DNA of 64,000 bases from Lolium rigidum (taxonomy: Eukaryota > Streptophyta > Magnoliopsida > Poales > Poaceae), in assembly GCF_022539505.1 (NCBI RefSeq), contig NC_061514.1:326537090-326601089 (forward strand), read 5' to 3'. Positions within the stretch are counted from its first letter, which is position 1; every line of letters starts with the position of its first letter. Below are positions 1-12,409 of this stretch, in pieces. A model generated the notes under the pieces. That model worked only from the letters and a program-made list of their open reading frames with translations. It did not search any database and was not told the DNA's origin. The position numbers were made by a program, and so were the translations under genes.

Positions 1-127
1 ATAAAGGCATCTATTTTCACATACAAGCTGTTGTGCTAAAACTCCGGTGAACTAAGTATGTGTCCCTTACAATAAGAGAACATTGTATTGAGTATATAGG
101 GCATATGCATAGTTTGTACAATAATAC

Positions 128-2986
128 CTGTTGACTGAATCTAATGATGTTCCCAATTGATCACGAATATGTCGAAAGCAATATAGCCCAGCAAGTTCAT
201 CAGTATCCTGATTGAGAAAAGAAAGAATTTATGGATCATAAGAATAAGTTACACATACTACACATGTCTGCAGACTGCAGGATGATGTGTTTATAGTTTT
301 AAGGCATCTTCTAAGTTAAGAAAAATATAACTTAATCCACACATTTATTCATGGTTCATAACTTCATATATTTCTTATCAGTTACCTATAAGAATCCAGG
401 TTGAAGAAAATTGAAGGGTAATCAGCAACCAGATATAGATCACTAGATCATAACAAAATTCTACCAGCATTGTCAGTCCTTTGAAATGCATGCAAGCATC
501 CTAAAATACTTATTCAGGAAAAGGAGGAGACAAAGATGGACAGTTGGATATTACTACACTAAGGCATTGATTCTAAAGCAACACACTGTAAATTCATATT
601 GCCTGTTAAAGTTAAACTGTTGTATATCCAACATTTTTTGTGAATCGTGGGAGCAACCGACGATCCCGATCACAGTTGACACACGACGTGCTCATGGCGA
701 CATATCGCCAGTAGTAGATGGATACTAATTTGTGACTTGCTCAGAGTTCCAGCAACATGAGCATCTTGTAAGGCCGTGACACAGAGGAGACCATTCAAGA
801 AATCACGATTAGAGGAAGGCCACTCAGCACTCTAGACTCTATTATACCCTGTCAGATTCAACACTGCCTCGCAACTCACTGCTGAAGTAAAACATGCCAG
901 TTCCTCGGTGAATCTGATATCCCAGAATACTCTGTAGTGAAGGGTAGTAAGATACAATGGTTTCCGTTTGATTCTGCAATACATCCTTTTGGCAAGACAC
1001 AAGCATCGCCAACAGTAACTATGGGGGATCCGCTATCCAGAAGGATTGTAGCAAGTAAAAGTTTGAAACATTACGATATTTCTCAGACCCGTACATGATC
1101 GAGAATACAACAATGCAATGCAACTTCATCTTGTTTTCAGTAAGCATCGACAAAAATGGAGGACAAAGGGTAGTTACATTACATACGAATGTTAAGATAA
1201 CATTGCCATCAGATCATGTGAAAGGTAAAAATATAGGTAACTTACTAGCAAATTTTGCAGGTCATCAATGACATCAAGTGCACCAGCACAGTCTGCTGCT
1301 AGCACAAGCTGCACATGTAGAAAAAGATTAACAAACTAAAGCACAAAAATATAAAGGCCAAATAATCCTTTAAGCAATAGGTATGTTGATATAATTCAAT
1401 GATTCAGTACAAAAGCAAAACAAAAAAAATTAGTTGTTGCCTAAGGATAAACAACTCAGATCTGGATGCCAGGTCAGGCATTCTAGATGATTGGGTTGCA
1501 TGAAATAGCTTACTACTGATCTGGTAGAGGCTGGAAAATAGAATGGCAAACATTGGTTGGTTCAATTTCCCTTTAATTCATTTTGCTATTGTAATAAAGA
1601 ACAGACACTGCGTTTCCACGTAACTACATTTGGCACTTCACATTTGTAACTTCCAAGGTACCAGATGAAAAATACGCAAGATCTTTCCAAGAAAAGCAAT
1701 GCCATTCATATAGCCTACCAAGTCCTGGAGTTCCATGCAGAGCATTAATTGTCAACTAATAAATCAGCTGCAGAAAATGCTAGATGAAAGAACTGGCAAA
1801 TAAGCCATTAGGCACGGCATCGCAGACCAGCTGTATAATCACACTTACTAGCCCCACAGAGAAACTAGGATTAAGATACTACTCAAGACTACTGGTGAGA
1901 CTAGTCATTGAGTCGGTAGCTGCTTCCCAACTGAAAACCTACACAGTCACATGACTAGCCCATGAGTCTGTACCCTGGTGACTAGGCTTGAGTGGTCGAC
2001 TCGTAATCCTTAGCGAAGAAATATGACATTGAGTATTCTGGTTTGGCGTACTTCACACGTGATGAACAGACTGTCATCATCAAACTATGATAGAAATGAT
2101 AACACACACGCAGGACGTCAATAAACCATTTCTGGCAGCCGCATTGCACTGCTGATCCACCACAAGCAAGCTAATATAATAGTAAAACGCAGAGGACGTC
2201 TGGAAAGAAAAAGGCACTGACCAGCCTGAGCGCGGTGAGCGCCTGACTGACGTAGAGGATGATGGTGAGCTTCTCCTGCAAGGCGACAAGGTTGCTCCGC
2301 GTGGCGTTGAGGTCCTGCACCTGCTGCGCGTCCCCGACGAGGTCGCCCGTGAGCACCCGCACGACCTCCCTGAGCTCCCGGATCCTCCCGACGGCGGAGA
2401 CGATCTCCCCGTCGAGGCCGCGCAGGCGGCCCTGGGCCTCGTAGAAGGAGGCGGAGCGGCGCGCGATCTCCTGCACGAGGTGCGCCTCGACGACGTCGAG
2501 CTGCTGGCCGAGGCGCTCCTGCAGCGCGGCGCCGTCGGCGAGCGGGCAGGCGGACTCGAAGGTGGCCCCGTCCTCGAGCGCGAAGTCCTCCTTGAAGAAG
2601 AGGGCCGGGACCTCGCGGAGGCAGGCGGCGAGGCCCGAGGAGGAGGGTGTGGGGGAGGAGGAGGAGGCGGCGAGCTCGGTGTTGGCGTGCAGGCGGATGT
2701 CGGCGAAGCGCGCGAAGGGATCGGCGACGGCGGCGAGGTAGGGCGCGAAGTCGGCGCGGGAGAGGTCGCAGGGGTGGGAAGGCACGGGAGGCGCGTCGGG
2801 GAGCGAGGTGGGCGGGGGCCACGGGAGCCAGTAGGAGGCGGAGGAGGCGGAGGGGAGCGGGTTGTTGAGGAGCGCGGTGATGGACTGCGGGACGCCGCCG
2901 GGAGGAGCGGCGGCGGCGGTGGGGGAGTCGGTGGAGTGGGAGGAGGAGGCGGTGGAGACGGTGCGGAGGGGAGGGCGCGAGGCCAT
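128..2986 (-). CDS. VPS54: VPS54, GARP complex subunit, N-terminal part (runs off left edge)
   Basis: VPS54 is a subunit of the GARP tethering complex, which captures endosome-derived vesicles at the trans-Golgi network. Three coding exons are visible: 2222-2986 (255 codons from the ATG at 2984-2986), 1246-1308 (21 codons) and 128-207 (80 bp, ending in phase 2), about 302 residues. All junctions are GT-AG. The N-terminus is Ser/Pro/Ala rich. Then come the family blocks LREVPALFFKEDFALEDGATF, cut here to its core EVPALFFKEDFALEDGATF, a predicted coiled coil at about residues 150-250, DCAGALDVIDDLQNLL in exon 2 and DELAGLYCFRHIRDQ in exon 3, all matching plant VPS54 as I know it. Exon 1 is very GC-rich while the introns are AT-rich, as is usual for grasses. 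The remaining C-terminal exons lie left of position 1. Nothing recognisable sits in the introns. Confidence 0.93.
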
Positions 2987-3260
2987 GGCGGCGGCGTATG
3001 TCCGGCGGTGGTGGGGGTTAGGGGAGAGGAGGCATGGAGATCGGGATCTGGAGGCCGGGAAGCAAAGGCAACCGAGAGAGACCCAGAGAAGAGAGAGCTT
3101 GGCTGTCAGATCTGTTGTTGTTTGGTCAGGTGGAAGGAAGGAAGGAGAAGGGGAGAACAGAGGGAGGGAATGTGGCTTCTGGCTTGCTTCCCGGTTTTTT
3201 CATTCATTCTTCGGTTTATCCTCCTTAAATCTTCTTTTTCTAGCTTCAAAAACTAGCACC
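2987..3260 (-). promoter_or_regulatory. VPS54 5' leader and proximal upstream region
   Basis: This is the sequence immediately upstream of the VPS54 start codon. It is purine-rich on the plus strand, so the leader would be CT-rich, and it becomes AT-rich beyond about 3190. I could not fix a TATA box or a transcription start. The opposite strand is open for long stretches here only because of GC bias. Confidence 0.35.
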
Positions 3261-4940
3261 AATGTTACTGACTGTCATTATTCAAACATTATTATTTTTT
3301 CTACCAGTATTTGTTTGGCATCCAAATTTCTCTCTGTGGTCCAAGAAATTCATCATTTATTTTTGAGCAATCGACAAGGGGTTGCATCTTCATTAGCTCG
3401 AAAAGATTGAGTATTGTAAATAAGTAAAGAACACCAAAAACGATACCAATGTATTCATCTTCCTACAGTCTACCAATGTATCATCTTCCTACAGTCCGCA
3501 AAGGCCAACACTACAAAGAGCAACATGTCACAAAAGAAAACCACAAACCAATGAACTCTACAAGGAGAGAGAGGCCAGGTCTCCTATGGAGGAGCAAATG
3601 TTGGACTCTCCCTTAGAGGCGATGAAACCAGCCAACCAGGAGCAAGGTGGGCCGAGGGTATGACGAGGCTAGCCATGCACGGTATAACGATAACAATGAG
3701 CATGCCAATTAATTTTCTAGTCGCAAGCTCAATTCAAGGAAAATCTTCTTTTAGGAAATTTGTATTTGCACGTGGTGGTCTATGTTTTTTTCCCACGGTC
3801 TTGCAAGACCAGAAACAAAATGTATTTAGCGTTGTAGCATACGTACTGAAAATAGAATAAAACTATAATGTTGTGGTGTATAAATGTTGCAACCCATCTT
3901 ATGGATGGAAGTTGATAATGCATAGTAAAATATATGGTGGTAAAGTATGTGTTCGTAAGGGGTCACTTAAGATAGATACATTGGCTTTAAGAATCTCACC
4001 GTACCAATTGATTATCACGATGAGATGTGCACGTCAAATTTTTGGTGTGGCATACTTTTAGTATATTCATGTGTCTGTCAATACACCCAACTAAATAATG
4101 CATTTTGGGGCAAACTTGGAATGAAGCATAGATGATTGGAGAACCCTCAAGGTGAAAAAAGAGAAAAGAGCGGCATCTCAGTAATCTTCATTTACTTGAA
4201 TCGTTAGGAAAACCGTACTATCAAGAGGGGGTATGCTTCATAATGTATGGGTGACATCAAAACACCCATGGCAATATCACCTTCCAGTTCTAGCTATGAT
4301 GTTCTTGAGTTCCAAACCCAAATGTTTCGGGGTTGTGCCCAGATGTTTCGGTCCCTGACTGTACCGGCAGCTTTGTGCTAGAGCATCTTTTTAGAGTGAC
4401 CAAACTGGCGCAACTCTCTAGAAGGCCCTGGACATTGGCCCCGGTATTCCATAGCCTTGCCATTCCAGCCCATCATCGCCAAGTTTTGGGCACTTTTGAA
4501 AGTCGTCAATGTGGTGTTTGGAATGCACCAAACCAAAGGCCAGATGTTGGCCCGAATGTTCCTGTTGTAAAATATGTTGTGGAGGCAATAATAATATTTT
4601 TATTATCATATTTCTTATTCATGATACATCCGCTCTAGTGGAGAGTGGCACTCGCAGGAGTGAGAACTTCGGGATACATCGTCGTCTCCATATGTCTCGG
4701 CTATTTCTATACCCGATCTCTTTATTTATGCATTTTAATTTTGTGATTGCTTTTCTACTTGAAGTTATGTATCTAGCTATAACATAGTTGCTTATCTTGC
4801 TTAGCATAAGTTGTTGGTGTGTGAACCTAGTTCATATAGGTTTTGTGCTTGAAAAATTAAACGCTAGTTTTATTCCGCATTTGTTAAGCTCATATACTAA
4901 ATGTTTTAAACCGCCTATTCAGCCTCTCTAGGCGACATCC
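3261..4940. other. Intergenic, no gene recognised
   Basis: AT-rich sequence with short open frames only. The part from about 4640 onward reads like the end of an LTR or leader of the retroelement remnant that follows. Nothing else could be assigned. Confidence 0.4.
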
Positions 4941-4948
4941 ATACCCTT

Positions 4949-6243
4949 TCAATTGGTACCATAGCCCAGTCTCTCATTTTAGGATTCACCATTTTGAGAG
5001 TAAATATGTCAGCTAGGAGATTAGTGCATAATGACACTTTTATATTCGATGGCATAAATTATGATGTTTGGAAATTTTGCATTCCTAACCATTTTGGACC
5101 ATGGACCCAAAAATGAAACAAATTGTACATATAGGTTTTTCTCCTCCCATGGATTCTCAAAATCTACCATTAGAGGATGAGAAAAATTTATATCTCAAGG
5201 CTCAAGCTTCTAATGGGCTTGTTAATGCTTTGAGCAATGTAGTTACTTATGCAATCATGCCTTTCCGAAGCTCTCATGAGTTATAGACAAAGCTTCAAGA
5301 AATATATGTTGTGTATTATTGAGGATGGTTGTATTCCCTCCACTTCCGTCTGTGATGAACTTGCATCCACTTCACCACCGTGTGGCAAGACACAAGGGAG
5401 TGCTAAGGTCAGTGGTGATGAACGTTGCAATGTTGATAATGAATTTATTATTGATGATCCTTCATCTCTATCTCATTGTAACACTTCATCTTTAGACTTA
5501 AACACTTCTAGCACCGTAAATGATATACATGCTTGTGTTGATAGTCTTTGTACATCTCATGGTGATATGCTTGCTATTCCTTATTTCCATAATAAAGGTA
5601 TATCTGGTTCCTCTAGTATTTGTGTGACTAACAATGTAGAGGAAACGGAAGATACTATGTGTCAAGTCGAGGCTTCATGTAGCTCATTATCTCCATCATC
5701 TCTCGGTTCCCATATAAGGCTTCTACGATATCTCCTACCTTGGAAGATTATCTTTCGCGTGATGATGAAGATGAAGATTACGAAGAAGAGGGGGATGGTG
5801 TTGCCTACTTAAACAAAAAGGGTGAGTTAGTATTTCATGCTCTTTGTAAAGATAAAATTGCTTGCTCTAACTTCTTTGAAATCCTGATTATTGCTATGGA
5901 GAGCAAGAAAATTATCGGGAAAATGCAAGATCGTGAGTGTAATTATGCTAATAAAATTGCAACTCTAAGTCGAGCTCTTGAAGAAGAACAAACAACCAAA
6001 GAATCTTTTGAGGTAGATTTTGCTCTAGAATTGCCTAAAGTAAAGGAATCCAGTTTTTGAAGTGGCCAACGAGCTTGAGATTAAAAAAAATGATGAGCCT
6101 CTAGTTGCAAATGATAAAATCTGTGAAGATTTTGAAAACCTCAAAAATGGCTTAGAAACATTAAGAATGTGCTCACCAAACTCACCGAGTCGCATGAGCA
6201 ACTTAAAGCTTCTTATCTAAACTCGTGTAGTGCAAAAGAAAAA
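4949..6243 (+). mobile_element. Decayed LTR-retrotransposon gag-like remnant
   Basis: A degenerate primer-binding-like site (TTGGTACCATAGCCC, compare TGGTATCAGAGC) lies at about 4953. From the ATG at 5006 a broken frame shows features of copia/UBN2-type gag proteins: FDGINYDVWK, then GFSPPMDSQNLPLEDEKN and IMPFRSSHEL in another frame. A Ser/Cys-rich acidic middle follows (about 5300-5740), then an acidic run, and a charged coiled-coil-like tail with LTESHEQLKASYL (about 6175-6220). At least three frame changes and several stops are needed to follow it, so it is a pseudogene. I base the class on resemblance to gag-like proteins common in Triticeae genomes. No LTR pair is visible. Confidence 0.6.
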
Positions 6244-6720
6244 AAATCCATGCAAGTAGCGCACTAAATGGATGGTTTTTTGCCCAGTGGATGCGAGGCA
6301 CCAAACACGCCCCTAATATTGGTCCCCTGAATCACCATGTGGTTCTTTGTTTACGAGCTTCTGAACTTGCACATATTTTTTTTCAAGGCAGCCACAGCCC
6401 AAAGATAAAGGTAAGTTTGATAAAGGTAAGTTTATGAGCTCAGATAGATCTTCAGCTTTACTTGCTGCAAAGGCGTGAATTTAAAAAAAACTCTGGATAA
6501 AGCAGGGAGAGAGATTGGCCTTCCGAAATAAAATTGATCTGTCTGATCCCACAGAACAACTGGCAAACATTTTTGAAGAACGGTATGAAATTCAGGTGTT
6601 GCTTCCATCAACATGAGCCCATTACATATTTCTGAAGAATGAAGACCGAAACCTAGGTATCTCTTCTGGAGCTTATATATCTACTAAAAAAAAGTCTGAC
6701 TCTCCTGTCAAAGTATCAAC
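6244..6720. other. Intergenic, no gene recognised
   Basis: Mixed-composition sequence downstream of CMT1. The CMT1 3' untranslated region probably occupies about 6720-7110. No coding or repeat signal was recognised in the rest. Confidence 0.35.
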
Positions 6721-7110
6721 GGGAACAAGAACATGAAGACAACCCCTGTCTTTCACTTTATTGATATCAGAGATGCAATTACAAATTTACAATGAGGTAT
6801 CAGGCCTTTGTTTATGGGATAGGTACATGCCTTAGCTAAATGGGCTCTCGAAGATACGATGACAGCGTTTAGTGTTCACACACAAAAGGAATCCAGATAT
6901 CCTACAAGACATACTTAACATGACATTCAAGATACAACAACAATTATACACATCAAAATCTTCTGAAAAGTCCAGGAATACCTAATTACAATTACATACA
7001 TAAAATTTGCGCAACTAAAACTTCAGAGTGGAATGCCCCTCAAACTTCAGAATGGGTTACCACATTGGCAATGTGAAAAACTACTGCTAGCAGCAGATTC
7101 TTCAGACAGA

Positions 7111-10100
7111 TCAGAATACACCAAAAAGTGTGGCAGCGGCAAACAGCAAAAACAGTACTCCTCCCAGCAGACCAACCTGGTGAGATATGCATTTTATCGT
7201 AAGCCATATGAACTAAAGCCAAGCTCTCAAAATTATGCAAAAAAATGAGCCGAAGTGTTGATGATTAATCTAAACAAGAAGCAACCAGAACTAGCAATAC
7301 ACTAGTTGCAGTTGCATTACAATTTATGCTTGTACTCACGAAGTATCTGAAACTGACGACAAGCCAAAGCATGAAAGATCGATCATAAGTATTTTAGCTA
7401 TCTTACCAGTTTCTCGGACAGGTAGTTGGCTAGGAATGCTCCTCCAATAATCGCAAACAAAGTTGCAATCAAGTGTCCAGCTATGGCCCCGCTAGCAACG
7501 CCCAAAGGGGACTGCAAAAATAAGAGCCCGGTTTATGATTAAACAGAGCTGGACCAACTAATCAAGCAAGCGATGTATCTATGTGCTGAACAGACCTGTG
7601 CGGCACCTAAAGCAATTGTAGCCAGCATAGAGCGATCTCCCCACTCCTACATGTACAGAAAGTTCGGCAATCGATAAACCATTGTTCATGAATTGACAAG
7701 ATTTAACATCCGAGCTTATGCAGCTGTAAGTATTAGACATATAATGTTTCTGAGGATGAGAAACAACTTACTGCAAAGAAAACAAGACTAAAGGATTTCC
7801 AGATAATCGCCAGAGGACTGGTGAGTTTCTGTGAAACCTACAAAGCAAACAACCTTTCAGTAAACAAAAGATGGCAGGAAGGCATGGAACTTTCATCACT
7901 TCAAGTCTGTCTGGAACACAATTGAATAATTAAATTCACAAAAGCATCACATGCTAAAGCAGCAAATCTTTGCTTGGCCACTGCATAGCTGCTGCAGATT
8001 TTCAGGAACTTAAAGTAAAGCAAAAGATTTATGCTACATCCGTTTGGAAATAGGTGATGTATTAGAAAATGTATCGTCAAAGTCAAACCTCTCTAGTTTT
8101 GGCTTGCAATGCATAGCAAAATATCTAGATTGGGCAAGTGAAAATAGTAACATCAGATTTATTATGAAACAGAATTCCACAATACTAGAACTTATACAAT
8201 GTTTTACTAGCTTATTCACATGAAAAGTAATGGCCAAAGTTGCATACTGGACGGTGAGCCTTTATACAGGAAAGCATGACAGAATCGAAATATCTGGAAA
8301 GAGCAACCTTTTCCTTAACAAGCTCCTCAGCTTCAGCTAGTTCGCCAGATTCAGAGTTTTCTTCAAGATTCCCATTTGTATTATCTGGAAGTGCCCATGC
8401 ATCTTTAATTGATTTGAAACCAAAAAATGCAAGGAGCGCAACTGCTGCATATTCTCCTATTGGCAAAGCTGCAGGAAAACATGTTTGTGTGTATGTCTGT
8501 TAGTATATCTGAGTGCAAAGCATAACACATCTATATTACAAACCATTTTGCATCAGTAACAGAGTAAGTGTTGAATTTTCTTTAAAACACAACCAACTGA
8601 TTTAGCTAACAAGGTATGTAGTGTTACTAACTTGTTTGAAACTGTGCTGGTACAGACTGAAAGATCCGTCCAATCACGACGCTCACGATAGTCATCAGGG
8701 AAAGAGCAGCCATTGACCCAAGTAAAACCTGCTCACAAAATGGACATAATTAATCACTAATTCAACATTAAAATAGTTAGCTAGGAAATCAAATATTTCT
8801 CTACAAATGATAAAACTAAAAGCAATGATATCATCATCAGGAGACAAACATATGAATGACATTCAAGTAACCATGATGCTGGAAATGACACCTCAAGACT
8901 AAATCTATGAAAATGGTGGCATAAAATAATAATTCCCATAGATATGCCAGTTGAGACAATTATGCCATGTGAAATCGCTAAAATAGGTATCAGTTTATCG
9001 AAAATGGCATACTAAGATACAAACGTGTCTTCCCAAATTTCATATCGAATGCATCCTTCGGCACGGCCAGATGCATCTATTGCCATTCCCCGGTAACCTC
9101 TGCTTCTACAACCTCACCTCAGGCTGCCGGCCTGCCACCATCAGTAGCTAGGTTCAGGGCTTCTGGCACAAGTAAAATGCTACAGGATGGTGCTAAAGTC
9201 TAGTGGCAGGTTGTGTGCTAAGCTGCGATTGAAGTGCCTGTAAGTGAGACCACAATAATTTATGCACCATCAAAAGCATGTCAAGGCCCCTACATGTAGT
9301 TTGATATGTGTTTTATCTCGTTGCCTTTTAGCACATAGTTAGGAATGAACTCACTTTCATTGATATCTTGAACTCTAGCTACAAAACAGTCTTCCTGCTC
9401 TAGTGCTCTTGGATGGATCAAGGGTATGTCTTATGTTTACAAGGGGTTATTCTCTGCTCAACTTTTTACACAAATGTAAGAGCAATGGCCAGTGATCATA
9501 AGACCCCTCCACAGAATCCCGTTACAAGGGCATGCTAGTCTTTCATATACACAAAACGGCATAAACCATTATATATACTATTCTAGCAATCAAGATGAGA
9601 CTCACAGGGAAGGAAAAACTAGATTAGAGGGGAAATGGAATAACTAGGCAATAAGGTGTGACAGATGTAAAATGTCAGGGTCCTCGACATACCAATGCTT
9701 TCTGATACTGCATAGCGAGTAGTGCAGCAATGAAAAATGTCTGCAATGACAAGAAGGGTCAATCTGGTCAAATTTCTTGGTTTACTTGACTGTATTAAAC
9801 ATACCAAATAAGCATCAACACAAAGCATAGGATGTTCGCTGATTAAAGGTTCCAGACGAGGAAAAACACTGGCGCAATATGTAGCTACAATTGATGGTGA
9901 TCTAACGTCTAAACTAAACACAGTATCTGTCAATGCAATAAAGCTCAAATCTTATAAACTGACAATCAAGTTCCCAAATTCGTAAGAGCATAACTCACAA
10001 TCAGAACTGCAGATCAAGCTGCATGCTGCTATGTTACATGCTATACATTACACACCAAGGGTTCATTATATCAAGCTTCTACTCATGAGAAGAAAGACTC

Positions 10101-11859
10101 CACAGAGGGGTGACTCTGAACTTTAGCATGCTCAGCATGAGTATTAATATATAGCTACAATTGATGGTGATCTAAGGTCTAAACTAAACACGGTATGTTA
10201 TCAATGTAATAAAACTCGAATCTTACAGATCTGGCAATCAAGGTCCCAAATTCTTAAGAGCAGAAATCACAATCAAAACTGTAGATCAAGCTGCATGCTG
10301 CTATGTTTAATGCTATACATTACTCACCAAGGGTTCATTATATCAAGCTTCTACTCGTGAGAAAAGACTCCACAGAGGGGTGACTCAAAACTTTAGTGAC
10401 AGAGCATGAGTATTAAATCTTAAAAAAAGGACTGACAACAAAGAGTGTATGTGAACCCTAGACTTGAAGCAGGCCACTATGAAGGAAATGAGAATAAATA
10501 AAAAAACTCTTTCTAGAGGAGGGTACGAGACACGATCAAATGTACCTAGAGGGATAACAAGAAGAGAAAGAGGCCTACGGGAATGGGTTATATACCTTAT
10601 CTCCAATCTCCGATACGAAAATCAGTGTAAATGCTGCCGTGAAACCTGACTTTGCTAGCGCTGCTACAACTGCAGATGGCTGTCCTTTAAAGAAAACAAT
10701 GAAAGCAGATGCCAGTGCGCACAGAAGTAGCACCACAGCAATAGCTTGAATGTAACGATAACCCGCGAGTGGTTTTGCTCTGCCATGCATTGTCCACAGT
10801 ATAAGCTCAATCCCATTTGTCAGAGGCCAGGACAAAACTTGGATGGAAAACAGTGAAGGACGAGAACTCACGGTTCATTTGTACTTTTGGTACCAGAGCT
10901 ATCCAACTGTTCTCCATGGCTACCTGCTTGATCTCCATCATAGCTCCCAGCTCCAAGGTTCACATTGGATGTTTGCACTCTGACATCATGCCTTATTATT
11001 GGCTTCAACAATGACAACGACCTACATCTTACTGTTATAATGAAACCATGTGATTAAAAAAAAGATAATATACCTCACCAAGATTGAATTAATAATAACC
11101 TAAATAACAAAAAGCCATGATTCTAGCAGATTGCAATAAAGAAGATTCTAGACAGTGTTATGCAAGTCCCCTTTGGCATAAATACAGAATGGAAGTGCAT
11201 GCCATGTAGAGGTTGACGTGCATACGGATAACTGAGTGCACAATGTGGAGAGATCATGAGAGAGCACAAACTTTAGATCATGTTGAGCGCTTCCTTGGGT
11301 TTCCTGCAATTGCAACTGCGCTTTCATGCTTTGCTATTTCTTCTAGAGCGCTCCATCAAGCACAGTGAGGACAATGCGATTGAGTGTGTTCGGTCATTTC
11401 ATCAAGCATGTCAGAGGCACAACCCGTCACCAAGAACCACTAGTCATTTCGACGATGAGACGGGCAATGCAACAGAGTCAACCCGAATCTTGCGCAGCAG
11501 AATCGAACCTCGATGTATGGATCAGATTTGGATTTGGTTACTGGCAGCAGAGAAACGTCACGCAATCCATAGCAGGCTAAGGGGTGCTTACCAAGGTAAG
11601 AAGAGGAGACAACCCGGGGAGCACCCGAGCTAGTCCAGCAGAGGGCAGGAGCGCTGCTAGTGGAGGAGAATTCCAGCCCGCGGTGTGCTTCCGTGGAATG
11701 AAGGCCGGCAGCGGCGCAGGCTAGGTGAGCGTGGCTTCTCCGACGGGAAGCGGGCTGCGAGACGCACGGGGGAGCCGCCGCCGGGAGGAGGAGGGCGTGG
11801 CGAGCCGCGTGCCGGCGAGCCGCCGGGAGGCCGGAATGGCCGCACGCTCGGGATGCCAT
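7111..11859 (-). CDS. CMT1: Chloroplast manganese transporter, GDT1/UPF0016 family (CMT1, GDT1-like protein 2)
   Basis: Membrane Mn2+ (possibly Ca2+) transporter of the chloroplast envelope, needed for manganese supply to photosystem II. Ten coding exons join in phase: 11592-11859, 10872-11031, 10596-10779, 9693-9740, 8632-8728, 8308-8468, 7772-7837, 7596-7646, 7407-7511, 7111-7176, total 1206 bp, 401 residues. The start at 11859 opens an Arg/Ala/Ser-rich transit-like N-terminus. The two family signatures are SEIGDKTF (split by the exon 3/4 junction) and AEWGDRSM (split by exon 7/8), each followed by hydrophobic helices. An acidic loop (NLEENSESGELAEAEELV) separates the halves. The wording of exons 4-10 (AMQYQKALVLLGSM, KSIKDAWALP, VASGAIAGH) fits CMT1 better than PAM71. 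Exon 2 acceptor choice (11031 rather than 11021) was set by phase. A composite transposon begins 150 bp upstream of the start codon. Confidence 0.94.
9877..10417. repeat. Tandem direct duplication, about 270-bp period, in CMT1 intron 3
   Basis: Two adjacent copies, about 9877-10146 and 10147-10417, share blocks such as CTACAATTGATGGTGATCTA, AAGCTGCATGCTGCTATGTT and CCAAGGGTTCATTATATCAA in the same order. Copies differ by scattered substitutions and small indels, so the event is not very recent. It sits wholly between exons 3 and 4 and does not touch the splice sites. Confidence 0.85.
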
Positions 11860-11927
11860 GGGGACGGGGACTCCTCGCGGTTTTTGAGATAGGGTTGCGT
11901 GGGCATCCGACGGTGGGAAGTACACCA

Positions 11928-11952
11928 GAGCTGAGCTGAGCTGAGCTGAGCT
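11928..11952. repeat. (GAGCT)5 microsatellite in CMT1 leader or promoter
   Basis: Five perfect GAGCT units lie about 70 bp upstream of the CMT1 start codon, between the gene and the left end of the composite transposon. Being perfect and pentameric, it may be length-polymorphic. Confidence 0.85.
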
Positions 11953-12409
11953 GAAGAGGAAGCTCCGGCGGGCCAGGCGAGCTGAGTGAGTTGCCCTGTG
12001 AGGCTGTGAGGCCTCGTTTGGTTGTGGAGTATTCGGGGGATTAGCGAGTATTATCCCGGGTCAACTTTCAATCCCCGATTTTCCCTAATCGCTCGTTTGG
12101 TGCTAGCGTTTTGGCCAATTTTAACCCCGCCTATCCCCGCGTATCCCCGTCCCCGGCCCATTTTCCCTCTTGGACGCAATCCACGACCCTGACCCCGTGA
12201 ATTATCCCCGTCCCCGGCCAAGCGCAGGGTAACTGGCGACGCGACGACCGGAGACGGCGGCCGGCGAGCGGAGACGGCCTGAACTGCGGGAGGGGCGAGG
12301 AGCTGCGGGAGGAGCGGATCATCGATCGGGCGAAGCCAAACATGGATCTTGTCGAGCTCCTCCACATCGCCCCCGTTGTTGAAATCTGACCGGTGCTGAT
12401 CGCTCGCAG

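Noticed and set aside
2480..3256. Long plus-strand open frame opposite VPS54 exon 1
   Set aside because: Gly/Arg/Glu-rich low complexity caused by the GC-rich exon on the other strand; no domain.
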